From NCBI RefSeq assembly GCF_900156575.1, contig NZ_FTNY01000001.1, positions 682,001 to 746,000 of the forward strand: a stretch of 64,000 bases of DNA. Direction: 5' to 3'. Positions within the stretch are counted from its first letter, which is position 1; each line of letters begins with the position of its first letter. This DNA is from Chryseobacterium shigense (GTDB taxonomy: Bacteria > Bacteroidota > Bacteroidia > Flavobacteriales > Weeksellaceae). The position numbers were made by a program, and so were the translations under genes. Of this stretch, positions 18,129-26,992 are shown one piece after another. The notes under the pieces were generated by a model. It was not told the DNA's origin and searched no databases. It worked only from the letters and a program-made list of their open reading frames with translations.

Positions 18129-18477
18129 ATAGTTCAATTTTATTCGTACAATCTAATTTTAACTGATGTCCTTATTGGTGGAGTTATTTAAATTCTCAAA
18201 AAAAGACATTAGTCAAAAATAGAAAAAAAAATGAACAATGTTAACATATCTTAAAAATTTAAAAAAAATATATAAATATTAAACAAAAAACTAAATAAAT
18301 CAGACTTAAGTAATCAAATCATATTATAACTATTAATTCACAATAAAATCCCCAATTAAAAAAGCTGTGTTTTTAACAAAATATTCACCAAATCGGTACC
18401 AAGAATTTAATATTTTGTTAATACAGGAATAGTGTTTACCTTTGGCGCAATATTTGAAAAAATAAGAAAAAAGATCA
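18129..18477. other. AT-rich divergent promoter region (susC / DUF4197)
   Basis: A very A-rich stretch without a gene. The plus-strand promoter of the DUF4197 gene is clear near its right end. The susC promoter must lie in the left half but is not recognisable by eye. Confidence 0.5.
18415..18444 (+). promoter_or_regulatory. Bacteroidota-type promoter of the DUF4197 gene
   Basis: TTG at 18415-18417 and TACCTTTG at 18437-18444 are 19 bases apart, an exact match to the Bacteroidota -33/-7 consensus. The start codon follows 33 bases later. Confidence 0.75.
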
Positions 18478-19149
18478 ATGAAAAAATATATCATCTCAGC
18501 AGCACTGTTAATCGGAACCGGAGTGGCGGTTTTAACCAGTGTCCAATCTTGCCAGACAATGGCTACTACTGACCTCGGATTATCCATCATAAAAAGGGTT
18601 TTGCTGAACGGTATTGATAAAGGAATGGGAATTTACAGTAATAAAGAAGCCTTTCTGCAGAATAATATGGTAGACAAGGCCCTTCCCAAAGAGCTCAGAG
18701 ATATCAATTCTACATTGGAAAAGATTGCTCCATCACTGGTAGCCAAAGAAAGAGATTTCATTGCTCAGGCAGCAGCTTATACTGTCAATCTTTCAAAACC
18801 TATTCTACAGGATGCGGTGAACAGCTTAAATGCTCAGGATGTTACGAGAATTATTCAAGGAACTACAGCAACGCAGATCTTAAAGGAAAAAACATCCCAA
18901 CAACTTGTAGCAGCTATTGCTCCAAAAGTGGATGAGAAATTAAATGAATATGGAATTGCAAAAACCATTAATATGGCTCTTTCGGGAAACAATATTCTTG
19001 GAGGTCTTTTAGGAGGGAGCAACAACAATGTAAATACGGGCGGATTGAGTAAACTGGCTTCTGAACAGCTAGTCAACGGATTATTCAATATTATTGAAGA
19101 TTATGAGCACCAGAACTCCAAAGCACTGCTTGGACCTCTTGGAAAATAG
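18478..19149 (+). CDS. DUF4197 lipoprotein
   Basis: A 223-residue predicted lipoprotein (VQSC25Q). The family DUF4197 has a helical body; here seen are the DLGLSIIKRVLLNGIDKG start, the KALPKELRDI block, and the C-terminal EQLVNGLFNIIEDYEHQNS segment. A glycine/asparagine-rich loop (GGLLGGSNNNVNTGG, about 173-187) interrupts the helices. Function is unknown. The DUF493 gene follows 41 bases downstream on the same strand, and both share the strong upstream promoter. Confidence 0.82.
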   Translation: MKKYIISAALLIGTGVAVLTSVQSCQTMATTDLGLSIIKRVLLNGIDKGMGIYSNKEAFLQNNMVDKALPKELRDINSTLEKIAPSLVAKERDFIAQAAAYTVNLSKPILQDAVNSLNAQDVTRIIQGTTATQILKEKTSQQLVAAIAPKVDEKLNEYGIAKTINMALSGNNILGGLLGGSNNNVNTGGLSKLASEQLVNGLFNIIEDYEHQNSKALLGPLGK

Positions 19150-19190
19150 ATTTTTTTTCGCTATATTTATATATAATTTAACAACGGCAG

Positions 19191-19496
19191 ATGGACATAT
19201 TACAAGGAAACCAACACGCAAATCCAGAGGAATTTTATAATTCTCTTAAGGAAAAACTGGAAGGTCACCATGACTTTCCTGAAGATTATTTATTCAAGTT
19301 TATTATCCCTACAGACGAGGCAAAACTTACTGAAATTTATAAAGTTTTTGATGGCATTAAGTTTACCCTGGGAAACCGCGAAAGTAAAAACGGAAAATAC
19401 ACTGCATGCAATATCAACGCATTTGTTCTGGATGCTGATCAGGTAGTGACTATTTATAAAGAGGTAGCAAAAATAGAAGGCGTTATTCTATTATAG
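19191..19496 (+). CDS. DUF493 family protein (YbeD-like)
   Basis: A 101-residue cytoplasmic protein of the DUF493 family, which has a ferredoxin-like ACT-type fold. Typical parts are FPEDYLFKFIIP, a central Lys/Gly-rich hinge (NRESKNGKYTACNINA) and the C-terminal VYTIYKEVAKIEGV-like segment. E. coli YbeD belongs to this family; no enzymatic activity is established. Ends at a bidirectional terminator. Confidence 0.85.
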   Translation: MDILQGNQHANPEEFYNSLKEKLEGHHDFPEDYLFKFIIPTDEAKLTEIYKVFDGIKFTLGNRESKNGKYTACNINAFVLDADQVVTIYKEVAKIEGVILL

Positions 19497-19501
19497 AGAA
19501 C

Positions 19502-19530
19502 AAAAAAGTCAGCTTACGCTGACTTTTTTT
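19502..19530. terminator. Bidirectional terminator between DUF493 and ArsC-like genes
   Basis: GTCAGC/GCTGAC stem with a TTAC loop, flanked by six A and seven T, so it serves both convergent genes. Confidence 0.9.
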
Positions 19531-19537
19531 ATGGCAT

Positions 19538-19888
19538 TTATTTTTCAATAAAAAATTTCACATTTTCAATAGGTCTTCCCAGCATGGCAACAGATCCTTT
19601 TATCAGGATAGGCCTTTGGATCAGGGATGGATTTTCAGAAAGGATTTTAATCCATTCTTCTTCAGAATAATTTTTATCCGCATAGTGCTCCATGTACAGC
19701 TTATCTGTCTTCCGGATCATATGAAACACGCTCTGATTCAGCTTTTTCAGCACTGTTTTAATCTCTAGGATGCTCAACGGATCTTCTACGATGTTGATGA
19801 TCTCAAATGGCACACCATTTTCATCCAGATACTCCAGAACAGCATTTGATTTGGAGCAGTTTCCGTTATGTAAAACCTTAACCATCAT
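19538..19888 (-). CDS. Arsenate reductase (ArsC/Spx) family protein
   Basis: A 116-residue thioredoxin-fold protein of the ArsC/YffB/Spx group. The N-terminal strand leads to HNGNCSKSNAVLEYLDENG, with a single active-site Cys, and the family Arg-Pro turn is in IQRPILIKG. The start is taken at MMVKVLHNG; an extended reading would add residues unlike the family. In flavobacteria such genes are often annotated as arsenate reductase, but no ars operon is nearby and the real substrate is unknown. Confidence 0.8.
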   Translation of the reverse strand: MMVKVLHNGNCSKSNAVLEYLDENGVPFEIINIVEDPLSILEIKTVLKKLNQSVFHMIRKTDKLYMEHYADKNYSEEEWIKILSENPSLIQRPILIKGSVAMLGRPIENVKFFIEK

Positions 19889-19974
19889 AATATAATTATT
19901 TAAAGATGAAACCCTTCCTTTCAAATTTAGGAAGAAATGAATTGAAAGCTGTCTTAAATTCTGATAAAAATTTG

Positions 19975-20589
19975 TTAAAAAAGACCGTTTAATTCGGCTT
20001 CAATCTTTTCCAGAATAAATCCGAAATCTTCAGGTTTTTCCACAAAATCAAGATCATCTACTTCAATGATAAGAAGTTTTCCTTCTGTATAATCGGAGAT
20101 CCATTTTTCATATTTCTGGTTTAGTTTTGAAAGGTATTCAATACTGATGGATGCTTCATATTCTCTGCCTCTCTTGTAGATCTTTTTCACAAGATTCGGA
20201 ACGTCAGATTTTAAATAAATCAGCAGATCCGGTGCAGAAACAAATGATTTCATCAAACCAAAAACAGAGATATAATTATTGAAATCCCTGTCTGAAAGAA
20301 GTTTCATGTCATTCAGGTTTTCGGCAAAAATGTGGGCATCTTCATAGATCGTACGGTCCTGGATAATATTTTTCCCACTTTCTCTGATCTCTTTTACCTG
20401 ACGGAATCTGCTTCCTAAAAAATAGATCTGAAGGGCAAAACTCCATTTGCTCATATCCGCATAAAAATCCTCAAGGTAAGGATTGTGGTCTACATCTTCA
20501 AATTGTGCATCCCATCCGTAATGCTTGGCAAGCATCGTGGTTAAAGTTGTTTTTCCTGCTCCAATGTTTCCTGTAACTGCAATATGCAT
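19975..20589 (-). CDS. Deoxynucleoside kinase
   Basis: A 204-residue kinase that phosphorylates deoxynucleosides for the dNTP salvage pathway. Visible parts: P-loop GNIGAGKTT (7-15), the FEDVDHNPYLEDFY substrate segment, the DRTIYEDAHIFA motif (the D-R-S-I-Y-E-D equivalent), and the lid KKIYKRGREYE. Length is right for the bacterial dGK/dAK group. Nucleoside preference cannot be told. A beta-rich hypothetical gene lies 29 bases upstream on the same strand. Confidence 0.9.
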   Translation of the reverse strand: MHIAVTGNIGAGKTTLTTMLAKHYGWDAQFEDVDHNPYLEDFYADMSKWSFALQIYFLGSRFRQVKEIRESGKNIIQDRTIYEDAHIFAENLNDMKLLSDRDFNNYISVFGLMKSFVSAPDLLIYLKSDVPNLVKKIYKRGREYEASISIEYLSKLNQKYEKWISDYTEGKLLIIEVDDLDFVEKPEDFGFILEKIEAELNGLF

Positions 20590-20618
20590 TCTCCTAAGTA
20601 TTTTTTTTATTAATTGGT

Positions 20619-21584
20619 CTAAACACCTGCAGCCTGAACTTCGGAAGTATCCTCTATCAGCTTCTGTAATGTATGATCAGGAGCTTTCTCAATGGATTCC
20701 TTTTTTTCTTCCTCTGTTTTCTTACCTTCTTCCTCCGCCGTTTTTTCAGATGGCTCTGTTACCGGTGGTGCAGTTTCCTGCTTGTTTTCGGGTTCTGTCT
20801 GCAGTTTAGTTTCCTTTATTTTTTCCAGGCTGTAAATATAGAGTTTGTTGGCTTTGATTTCAAAATAAGAAAGAATGTTTTTATCCACAATTTGTGCATC
20901 CTTATCTTCAAAAACTTTCACCATTCCTTTTTCAGGATCGTATTTCAGAATCGCATTGTCTGCAACAATCAAAACAGCTTCATTCTCTCTTCTGAAACGT
21001 TTACCGTTTTCCAGTGGGGCTTCAAAGAGTTTTTCAAACTTCAGCGAGTATATTCTAAGGTGTTTTCTTGTTAAAATATAGACCTTGGTTTCATAGACCA
21101 AAAGATCCATCAGATCATCAAAGCTTACATCAAAAGGATAAGCGTTGATCGTCGTGTCATTTCTGAAATTGTACTGGATGAGGCGTTTTGTACTGTCATC
21201 AAGAAGCCAGAGCTGCTGAAGATCTTCTGCATAGGCCATTTTGATAAACCCGAATTTTTGTTTGAAATCAACCTTCTGAATTTCGTTCATATTCTGGTCC
21301 ACAAATTTCATTTCCTGAGCATTTTCTGAAAACAACGCCAGACTGAGAGGATTCTGAACAGACTGTACTTTATAGGGAACGGTGAGCATCATTTTTCCAA
21401 GCTGCTTTCCTAAAGAATCGTATTTAGTGAAACTGAAGTCTTTATTTTTATAGATATACAGATTTCCGTAATCGTCGGCCAGCATATCTTTGGCTTCCTT
21501 CAGTTTCAGGGTATCCAAAGGAAGGGATTTCTGCGCAGAAGCTGTACAGAAAAAGAAGATCAATATGATATAAAGTGGTCTCAA
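20619..21584 (-). CDS. Secreted beta-propeller-like protein of unknown function
   Basis: A 321-residue exported protein (signal peptide ending TASAQ). Residues 20-250 show repeating beta-strand patterns (YGNLYIYKNKDFSF, QLWLLDDSTKRLIQYNF, KVYILTRKHLRIYSL) that suggest a beta-propeller. The last 70 residues are a Glu/Lys/Pro-rich disordered tail. No catalytic motif is visible. Similar genes sit next to deoxynucleoside kinase genes in flavobacteria, but I know of no functional link. Confidence 0.65.
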   Translation of the reverse strand: MRPLYIILIFFFCTASAQKSLPLDTLKLKEAKDMLADDYGNLYIYKNKDFSFTKYDSLGKQLGKMMLTVPYKVQSVQNPLSLALFSENAQEMKFVDQNMNEIQKVDFKQKFGFIKMAYAEDLQQLWLLDDSTKRLIQYNFRNDTTINAYPFDVSFDDLMDLLVYETKVYILTRKHLRIYSLKFEKLFEAPLENGKRFRRENEAVLIVADNAILKYDPEKGMVKVFEDKDAQIVDKNILSYFEIKANKLYIYSLEKIKETKLQTEPENKQETAPPVTEPSEKTAEEEGKKTEEEKKESIEKAPDHTLQKLIEDTSEVQAAGV

Positions 21585-21663
21585 AATCTATTTTGGTAAA
21601 GATAACTTTCCTATGTGAAACGTCAGCAATTTACATTCTTTTATTTGAATTCCGAATAATGAA

Positions 21664-22704
21664 TTATTGAAAAGCAACTTCATAAATTTTCGACCAGTTT
21701 TTGCCTGTTATCAGCATATTATCACCTTTAAAGGCAATTCCGTTTAAAACATGTTCGCTGTTCCCCTGATCATTTTCCCGTGTTAATTTGGTGAAGTCAA
21801 ACTTCCCTACCGCTTCTCCAGTTTCCGGATTGATCTTTAGAATAACCGGTTGATGCCAAACATTGGAATAAATGAAACCTTTGTGGTATTCCAGCTCATT
21901 AATATTATTATAAGTTTCTGCATATCCCGCAACAGCAAGTGTTCTTACGACCTTTGAAGGATCGTTTACATCCAGAAAGTAAAGATTTTTTGAACCGTCG
22001 GTTGCGACAAGATTTTTCCCGTCATACGTCAGCCCCCATCCTTCTCCGATGACATTGGGTAACGGAAATTGGGAAAGCTTTTTTAATGAATTTTTATCGT
22101 AGACAAACCCAATTTTATTTTTATAGGTCAGCTGATAAATTTTATCTCCTACTACAGCACAACCTTCAGAAAAAACATCAGCGGGCTGTTTTTCTATAAT
22201 ATCCGGAGCAGATGAACCTAAAGTATATTTTATCAGTTTAGAAGCACCATCCAGTCCGGCGCTTTCATAAACCGTATTGCCTTCCATAAGAAACCCTTCA
22301 ACAAAATTGGTCGGGTCATGAGGGTATTCTGCTACAATTTTGCAGGAAATATTCTGTTCAGGATTCTTTGCAAAAACATTGATGGTTGCATCTTGATTTA
22401 AGGTTTCTCCGCTTTTGGTTTTAATGATAAAGGTAACGTCGTTATCTCCCAATGTGAAAAATTTAGGATCAATCGTCAAATTTGAAGTTTCCTTTTCACC
22501 AAAGCTTATGGTAATGGTTTCTGCATGATCTGTCACTTCTTTCGGAAGTGTAAGCTGATCTCCAAAATGATAGCCTCCTGTTTCCTTTGCATTATTGTAA
22601 TCAGCCAATGAATCGAGCATTTTCTCTTTGTTATTACAGGATGACAACAGGAAAACAACCGCTAAACCGGCCAGGATATTTCTTCTGAATGAATTTTTAA
22701 TCAT
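21664..22704 (-). CDS. Glutaminyl-peptide cyclotransferase, plant/bacterial type (copy 2), lipoprotein
   Basis: A 346-residue lipoprotein (LLSSC23N). An N-terminal Ig-like strand domain (about 60-112) precedes a five-bladed propeller typical of type I glutaminyl cyclases (PF05096), with conserved EYPHDPTNFVEGF, EGWGLTYDGKNLVATDGS, and NELEYHKGFIYSNVW. The family converts N-terminal Gln to pyroglutamate on exported proteins. Bacteroidota export many proteins whose mature N-terminus is Gln, which gives a plausible role at the periplasm. It follows a paralogue 87 bases upstream. Confidence 0.85.
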   Translation of the reverse strand: MIKNSFRRNILAGLAVVFLLSSCNNKEKMLDSLADYNNAKETGGYHFGDQLTLPKEVTDHAETITISFGEKETSNLTIDPKFFTLGDNDVTFIIKTKSGETLNQDATINVFAKNPEQNISCKIVAEYPHDPTNFVEGFLMEGNTVYESAGLDGASKLIKYTLGSSAPDIIEKQPADVFSEGCAVVGDKIYQLTYKNKIGFVYDKNSLKKLSQFPLPNVIGEGWGLTYDGKNLVATDGSKNLYFLDVNDPSKVVRTLAVAGYAETYNNINELEYHKGFIYSNVWHQPVILKINPETGEAVGKFDFTKLTRENDQGNSEHVLNGIAFKGDNMLITGKNWSKIYEVAFQ

Positions 22705-22737
22705 TTGTCAAAAATAGTAAATTTTTACTCTTTATAC

Positions 22738-22763
22738 GAAAATAGCGCTCCCGGGGAACGCTA
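22738..22763 (-). terminator. Hairpin between the two glutaminyl cyclase genes
   Basis: TAGCG/CGCTA stem on the minus strand with an imperfect GC-rich interior and a short TTTT run. It may be a weak terminator separating the paralogues. Confidence 0.5.
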
Positions 22764-22791
22764 TATTTTTATGGATCAATCTTTATTTTAA

Positions 22792-23814
22792 TTACTTGAT
22801 CTGAACTTCATAGATCTTCGGCCAGTTTTTACCGGTTACAAGCATATTGTCGCCTTTGAAAGTAATTCCGTTCAATACGTCATCACTTCCTTTGGTATTC
22901 TGTTTTGCGATATCTGTAAAGTCAAATGTTCCTACGACTTCTCCCGTTGCAGGATTGATCTTCAATACTACAGGTTTTTGCCATACATTGGCATAGATAA
23001 ATCCGTTGTGGTATTCAAGCTCGTTCAGCTGGTCATAAATTTGTGAACTTCCTGCTACTGCTACGTATTTGATCAGTTTTGAAGGGTTGTTGGCATCCAG
23101 GAAATACAAAAGCTTGCTTCCGTCTGATGCAATCAGGTTTTTCCCATCATACGTCAGTCCCCAACCTTCGCCTAAAACATTTGGATAAGCGAATTCGGAA
23201 AGGAGTTTAAGAGTGCTTTTATCATAAATATATCCTTTCTTACTTTGCCATGTCAGCTGGTACACTTTATCTCCCACGATCGTACTTCCTTCAGAGAAAT
23301 CTTCCTGTGCCTGTTTTGTAGAGGCTAACGGAGTTGTGGTTCCTAAAGTATATTTCAGGATTTGAGAAGAACCGTTTTGCCCGTCACTTTCGTAAATGGT
23401 ATTCCCTTCGATCTGGAAGCCCTGTACAAAATTCTTCGGATCGTGCGGATATTCTGCGATGATCTGATAGGCAATATTATTCTCAGGATTTTTTGCAAAT
23501 ACATTAATGGTTGCATCCTGATTCAGAGTTTTTCCTCCTTTTGTTTTAATATTAAAAGTAACGGCATTGTCGCCTAAGGTGAAGAATTTAGGATCGACTG
23601 TTAAATTTGAAGTTTCTTTGTCTCCAAAACTGATGCTGATACTTTCTGCATTTTCCGTTACCTCTTTTGGAAGCTCAAGTTGATCACCGAAATGATATCC
23701 TTTTTCTACCATTGTATTATTATATTCATTCAGCGTGTTCAGGATCTTTTCATCTTTATTACAAGACGCCAGCATCAAAACCACCGCTAAACCTACTATG
23801 ATATTCTTTTTCAT
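22792..23814 (-). CDS. Glutaminyl-peptide cyclotransferase, plant/bacterial type (copy 1), lipoprotein
   Basis: A 340-residue lipoprotein (MLASC19N) closely similar to the following gene across its whole length (shared blocks: YHFGDQLELPKEV, DPKFFTLGDN, TINVFAKNPE, NVLGEGWGLTYDGKNLIASDGS, VLKINPATGEVVGTFDF). It has the same propeller and Ig-like N-terminal domain. The pair is a tandem duplication. Substitutions are spread evenly rather than clustered in catalytic positions, so both copies are probably active. Confidence 0.85.
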   Translation of the reverse strand: MKKNIIVGLAVVLMLASCNKDEKILNTLNEYNNTMVEKGYHFGDQLELPKEVTENAESISISFGDKETSNLTVDPKFFTLGDNAVTFNIKTKGGKTLNQDATINVFAKNPENNIAYQIIAEYPHDPKNFVQGFQIEGNTIYESDGQNGSSQILKYTLGTTTPLASTKQAQEDFSEGSTIVGDKVYQLTWQSKKGYIYDKSTLKLLSEFAYPNVLGEGWGLTYDGKNLIASDGSKLLYFLDANNPSKLIKYVAVAGSSQIYDQLNELEYHNGFIYANVWQKPVVLKINPATGEVVGTFDFTDIAKQNTKGSDDVLNGITFKGDNMLVTGKNWPKIYEVQIK

Positions 23815-23849
23815 TGAATTTCTAAATATTTCCCCAAAAATAGCAAAAT

Positions 23850-24227
23850 TTATTCCGTATTGCCAATATTATCCACAGCCTGGCCAAATTGTAACAGATA
23901 ACCGTTGTTATCATAGACCGCAAACTCTCTCATTGCCCATTCAAAAGTGTCAAGTTCGTAACAAACTTTCGCTTTTCTTTTAAGATCTTCCCAAAGTTCA
24001 TCAACATTATCTACATTGAAATACAATGAGCCTGTGAAGCCTATTCCATTGGGTTTTTCATAGCCGTTTTGCGAAAGCATGATCAGTACCTCGTTCTTCT
24101 TAAGTGATGCCCATTGCCATTCTTCATTTCTGTCCATTAAAGTAAACCCTAGAACTTGGGTATAAAACGCTATCGTTTCATCTATACTTTCTGTCCAGAG
24201 GATGGGGCAAAGTGCTGTAAATGTCAT
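23850..24227 (-). CDS. VOC-family (glyoxalase/bleomycin resistance-like) protein
   Basis: A 125-residue single-domain vicinal-oxygen-chelate protein: LWTESIDETIAFYTQVLGF at the start, SLYFNVDNVDELWEDLK in the middle, and EFAVYDNNGYLLQFGQ at the end, where E is a metal-ligand position. The substrate is unknown. Its ATG overlaps the stop of the GNAT gene by four bases (ATGA), so translation is coupled. Confidence 0.8.
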   Translation of the reverse strand: MTFTALCPILWTESIDETIAFYTQVLGFTLMDRNEEWQWASLKKNEVLIMLSQNGYEKPNGIGFTGSLYFNVDNVDELWEDLKRKAKVCYELDTFEWAMREFAVYDNNGYLLQFGQAVDNIGNTE

Positions 24228-24733
24228 AATTTTCCGGATTCAAAAGCATTTTTACTGATCTTCATATTGATGGAAATCCAAATCTCGTTATCGATGCTGG
24301 CTTCGTTCATAAGGTCAGGATCAATTTCAAAACCTACTTTTTTATAGCATTCAATTGCTCCGGTATTCCAGTCGTACACATTAAGTTCTGCCGTTTTTCT
24401 GTCAAAGGTATTGAAACCATATTGCAGCAATTCCATTACCGTTTTCTTTCCGTAGCCTTTTCCTCTGTTGTTCTCATCCCAGATCAGGATTCTCCCGAGC
24501 AGAAAAGTATCTTCTTTTAAAAAAATCTGAGCGTGACCAATAGTATTTTGTTCTGTTGTATCAAAAATCCTGAACATGAATCTGTTTTCGTTGTTCAGAT
24601 CATTATCCAGCTGTTCTCTGGTCAGTGGAAAGAGATAAGCAGGGCCTGCAAACTGAAGAAGTGCTCTTTTGTCTTTTATTTTGGAGATCAGCTCAGGAGC
24701 ATCTTGGGTTTTAAAAATTTGAAGTTCAATCAT
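24224..24733 (-). CDS. GNAT-family N-acetyltransferase
   Basis: A 169-residue acetyltransferase. The start at MIELQIFKTQDAPEL lies five bases after the upstream SRPBCC stop; an earlier in-frame start would overlap that gene. The acetyl-CoA motif is seen in GRILIWDENNRGKGYGKKTVMELLQYGF (the R/Q-x-x-G-x-G/A loop), followed by the typical KTAELNVYDWNTGAIECYKKVGF. The target is probably an N-terminus or a small amine. Part of a short operon with SRPBCC and VOC genes. Confidence 0.85.
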   Translation of the reverse strand: MIELQIFKTQDAPELISKIKDKRALLQFAGPAYLFPLTREQLDNDLNNENRFMFRIFDTTEQNTIGHAQIFLKEDTFLLGRILIWDENNRGKGYGKKTVMELLQYGFNTFDRKTAELNVYDWNTGAIECYKKVGFEIDPDLMNEASIDNEIWISINMKISKNAFESGKL

Positions 24734-24738
24734 TCGTT

Positions 24739-25164
24739 CTATTCTTCTACATAGTTCTTCATACGCTGTCCTATAATTGAATTCCATCCTTCTGTAAAGC
24801 TTGCTCTGGAAAATGTTTCTCCCAGACCATCGAATCCTTCAATATTTTCATGCGTCAGCTTTACTAATGTTCCGCCGTTGTCGGGCTTAAGCTCCCATGT
24901 CACTGTTGTTACCGCATCCGAAAGTTCGGGATAAGACCAGCTATGCTTTAGTTTGCTGTTGGGAATTATTTCCAAAATACGGCCACGATGGAGGTATTTG
25001 CCACCTTCGCAGGATTCGTAGAAATCAAACTCTTTTCCCTGCTCCGGTTCGAAATCCAGGATCGTAAAGTACCAGGATTTCATTTCATTCCTATCGGTCA
25101 GTGCCTTCCATATTTTTTCGACGGAAGCGTTTATTTTGTACTGAACAGTGATTGGTATACTCAT
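24739..25164 (-). CDS. SRPBCC-domain protein (AHSA1/START-like)
   Basis: A 141-residue lipid/small-ligand binding fold of the AHSA1 family: KINASVEKIWKALTDRNEMKSWYF at the N-terminus and the long C-terminal helix GWNSIIGQRMKNYVEE. Cytoplasmic; no signal. Ligand unknown. It starts 21 bases after the antiporter gene, which may be co-transcribed. Confidence 0.8.
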   Translation of the reverse strand: MSIPITVQYKINASVEKIWKALTDRNEMKSWYFTILDFEPEQGKEFDFYESCEGGKYLHRGRILEIIPNSKLKHSWSYPELSDAVTTVTWELKPDNGGTLVKLTHENIEGFDGLGETFSRASFTEGWNSIIGQRMKNYVEE

Positions 25165-25185
25165 AATATCAGTTTAAATTGAGAT

Positions 25186-26799
25186 TTAACTATGCGAAAA
25201 TCCTGTAATTTTTGCTTCATCAAAATCCAGCTGCATTTCTATAGATCTCATCACATGATCATCGAATATTTTCTCCTTTTTCATCCGGTGCAACTCATTT
25301 CTTTGGGCCTGAATGATCTGGCGGAGCACATCCTTGTTTTCGTTGATTGCATTCACATAATCTCCGGTTGAAGCCATACACTGTGCCTTATCTGCCATCA
25401 ACATCATTTCGGTTTCCAGTTTGTGTTTCTGATGACGTACCAGCGTATTGGTTACTGCCAGATCGGAAAAATCATTTTCCAGTTTGTGCAATGCTGTTTC
25501 TTTAAGCTTTCGCATCAGGATCACCTCCTGTTTTTCTTCCGGCAGTTCGCTTCCGGCATCATCTATTTTTAACCATTTTAAGATCGGAGTCAGAAGAAGC
25601 CCTTGTCCTACCAATGTAATTAATATGATAATGAAAGTTACAAATAAAATGATATTACGGTGAGGAAAGGCATCTCCATTGGGTAAAAATGCCGGAATGG
25701 AAAGTGCGGCAGCCAATGAAACCACTCCTCTCATGGCAGCAAAACTGATAATGAAAGGTTCACGCCAGTCCGGTTTTGGAATTTTCAGCCTCAATTCTTT
25801 AGAACACAGCCTTGGAAAATACATGACAGCGTAGCTGTACAATAATCTGGTGAGAATAATAGCGCCGCCAATCACTACACTGTAAAATATTCCTTCTGAA
25901 ATGGTATAGTCCTTCATGGCGGCTACCACTACAGGAAGCTCAAGACCGATCAGGATAAAGATAATTGTGTTCATGAGGAATATGAGGACACTCCATACAT
26001 TTCCGGACTGTATCCTGGAGGTATGGCTGAGGTAGCAATGCGAATTGTAAGACATCAGAAGCCCTCCTGCCACTACAGCCAATACTCCCGAAAAATGGAA
26101 ATGTTCAGCCCCTACATACATAATGTACGGAACGATCAGCGTAATGACGGTGTCAATATTGGAGTTGGAAGGAATAATTCTCAACAAAGCACCAAATAAC
26201 AATCCCGTAGCAACCCCTATCACAACTCCACCCACAGCCATCAAAAAGAAATCCTGAATAGCATCTCTCCAGATAAACTGACCTGAAATTACAGCTGCTA
26301 GGGCAAATTTAAATACAATTAAACTGGAAGCGTCATTGATCAGACTTTCACCTTCAAGGATACTCGTGATCTTTTTAGGAATCTTCATATGTTTTAAGAC
26401 TGAAGTGGCTGCCACTGCATCCGGTGGAGAATTTACGCCCCCTAACAGAAACCCCATCGCAACGGTAAGTCCTGGTATAATGGAAGAAGAAAGGTATGCC
26501 ACGACAATTGAAGTCAGAAATACAAGCCCGAAAGCCATCGAAAAGATCTGTTTTCTCCATTTATGAAAATCCTGCCATGAGGTAAACCATGCGGCCTCGA
26601 ACAGGATGGGAGGAAGGAAAATAAGAAATACGAGATCAGGCTCTATTTCAATATGTGGCATTCCCGGGATCAGGCTGATCAGAAGACCGGCAATCACGAG
26701 GAAGATGGGATAAGCTACTTTGAGCTTTTGTCCTATCATCACCAATATCATCACAGACAGCAAGACTGCGATGGATATGATAACATAACTGTGAATCAT
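25186..26799 (-). CDS. Na+/H+ antiporter, CPA1 family
   Basis: A 537-residue inner-membrane exchanger with about 12 membrane segments in residues 1-410 and a soluble C-terminal tail of 120 residues. Conserved CPA1 features are the LPPILFEAAWF helix, GGVNSPPDAVAATSVLKHM (the transport-site aspartate in a PDAVAA motif), EGESLINDASSLIVFKFA, and AMRGVVSLAAALSIP. It exchanges Na+ for H+ in pH and salt homeostasis. The tail has a helical regulatory look. It is first in an operon-like run of four genes. Confidence 0.9.
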   Translation of the reverse strand: MIHSYVIISIAVLLSVMILVMIGQKLKVAYPIFLVIAGLLISLIPGMPHIEIEPDLVFLIFLPPILFEAAWFTSWQDFHKWRKQIFSMAFGLVFLTSIVVAYLSSSIIPGLTVAMGFLLGGVNSPPDAVAATSVLKHMKIPKKITSILEGESLINDASSLIVFKFALAAVISGQFIWRDAIQDFFLMAVGGVVIGVATGLLFGALLRIIPSNSNIDTVITLIVPYIMYVGAEHFHFSGVLAVVAGGLLMSYNSHCYLSHTSRIQSGNVWSVLIFLMNTIIFILIGLELPVVVAAMKDYTISEGIFYSVVIGGAIILTRLLYSYAVMYFPRLCSKELRLKIPKPDWREPFIISFAAMRGVVSLAAALSIPAFLPNGDAFPHRNIILFVTFIIILITLVGQGLLLTPILKWLKIDDAGSELPEEKQEVILMRKLKETALHKLENDFSDLAVTNTLVRHQKHKLETEMMLMADKAQCMASTGDYVNAINENKDVLRQIIQAQRNELHRMKKEKIFDDHVMRSIEMQLDFDEAKITGFSHS

Positions 26800-26992
26800 T
26801 TTGAGTTGTTTTTTACGTTATTTTTTGAGTTTAGTTAAACTAAAGGTGTTAACTTTCAGATCAACTGAACCTTTTTTTGGGGTTTATCACAAAGGTACAA
26901 GGTTGTCTAAGGTGAATATTTTTAAGGCGCAAGAAAACCGAAGATTTTCATCTAAGCTTTTTACTTTTAGCCTTTAGCTTTATCGTTACCCT

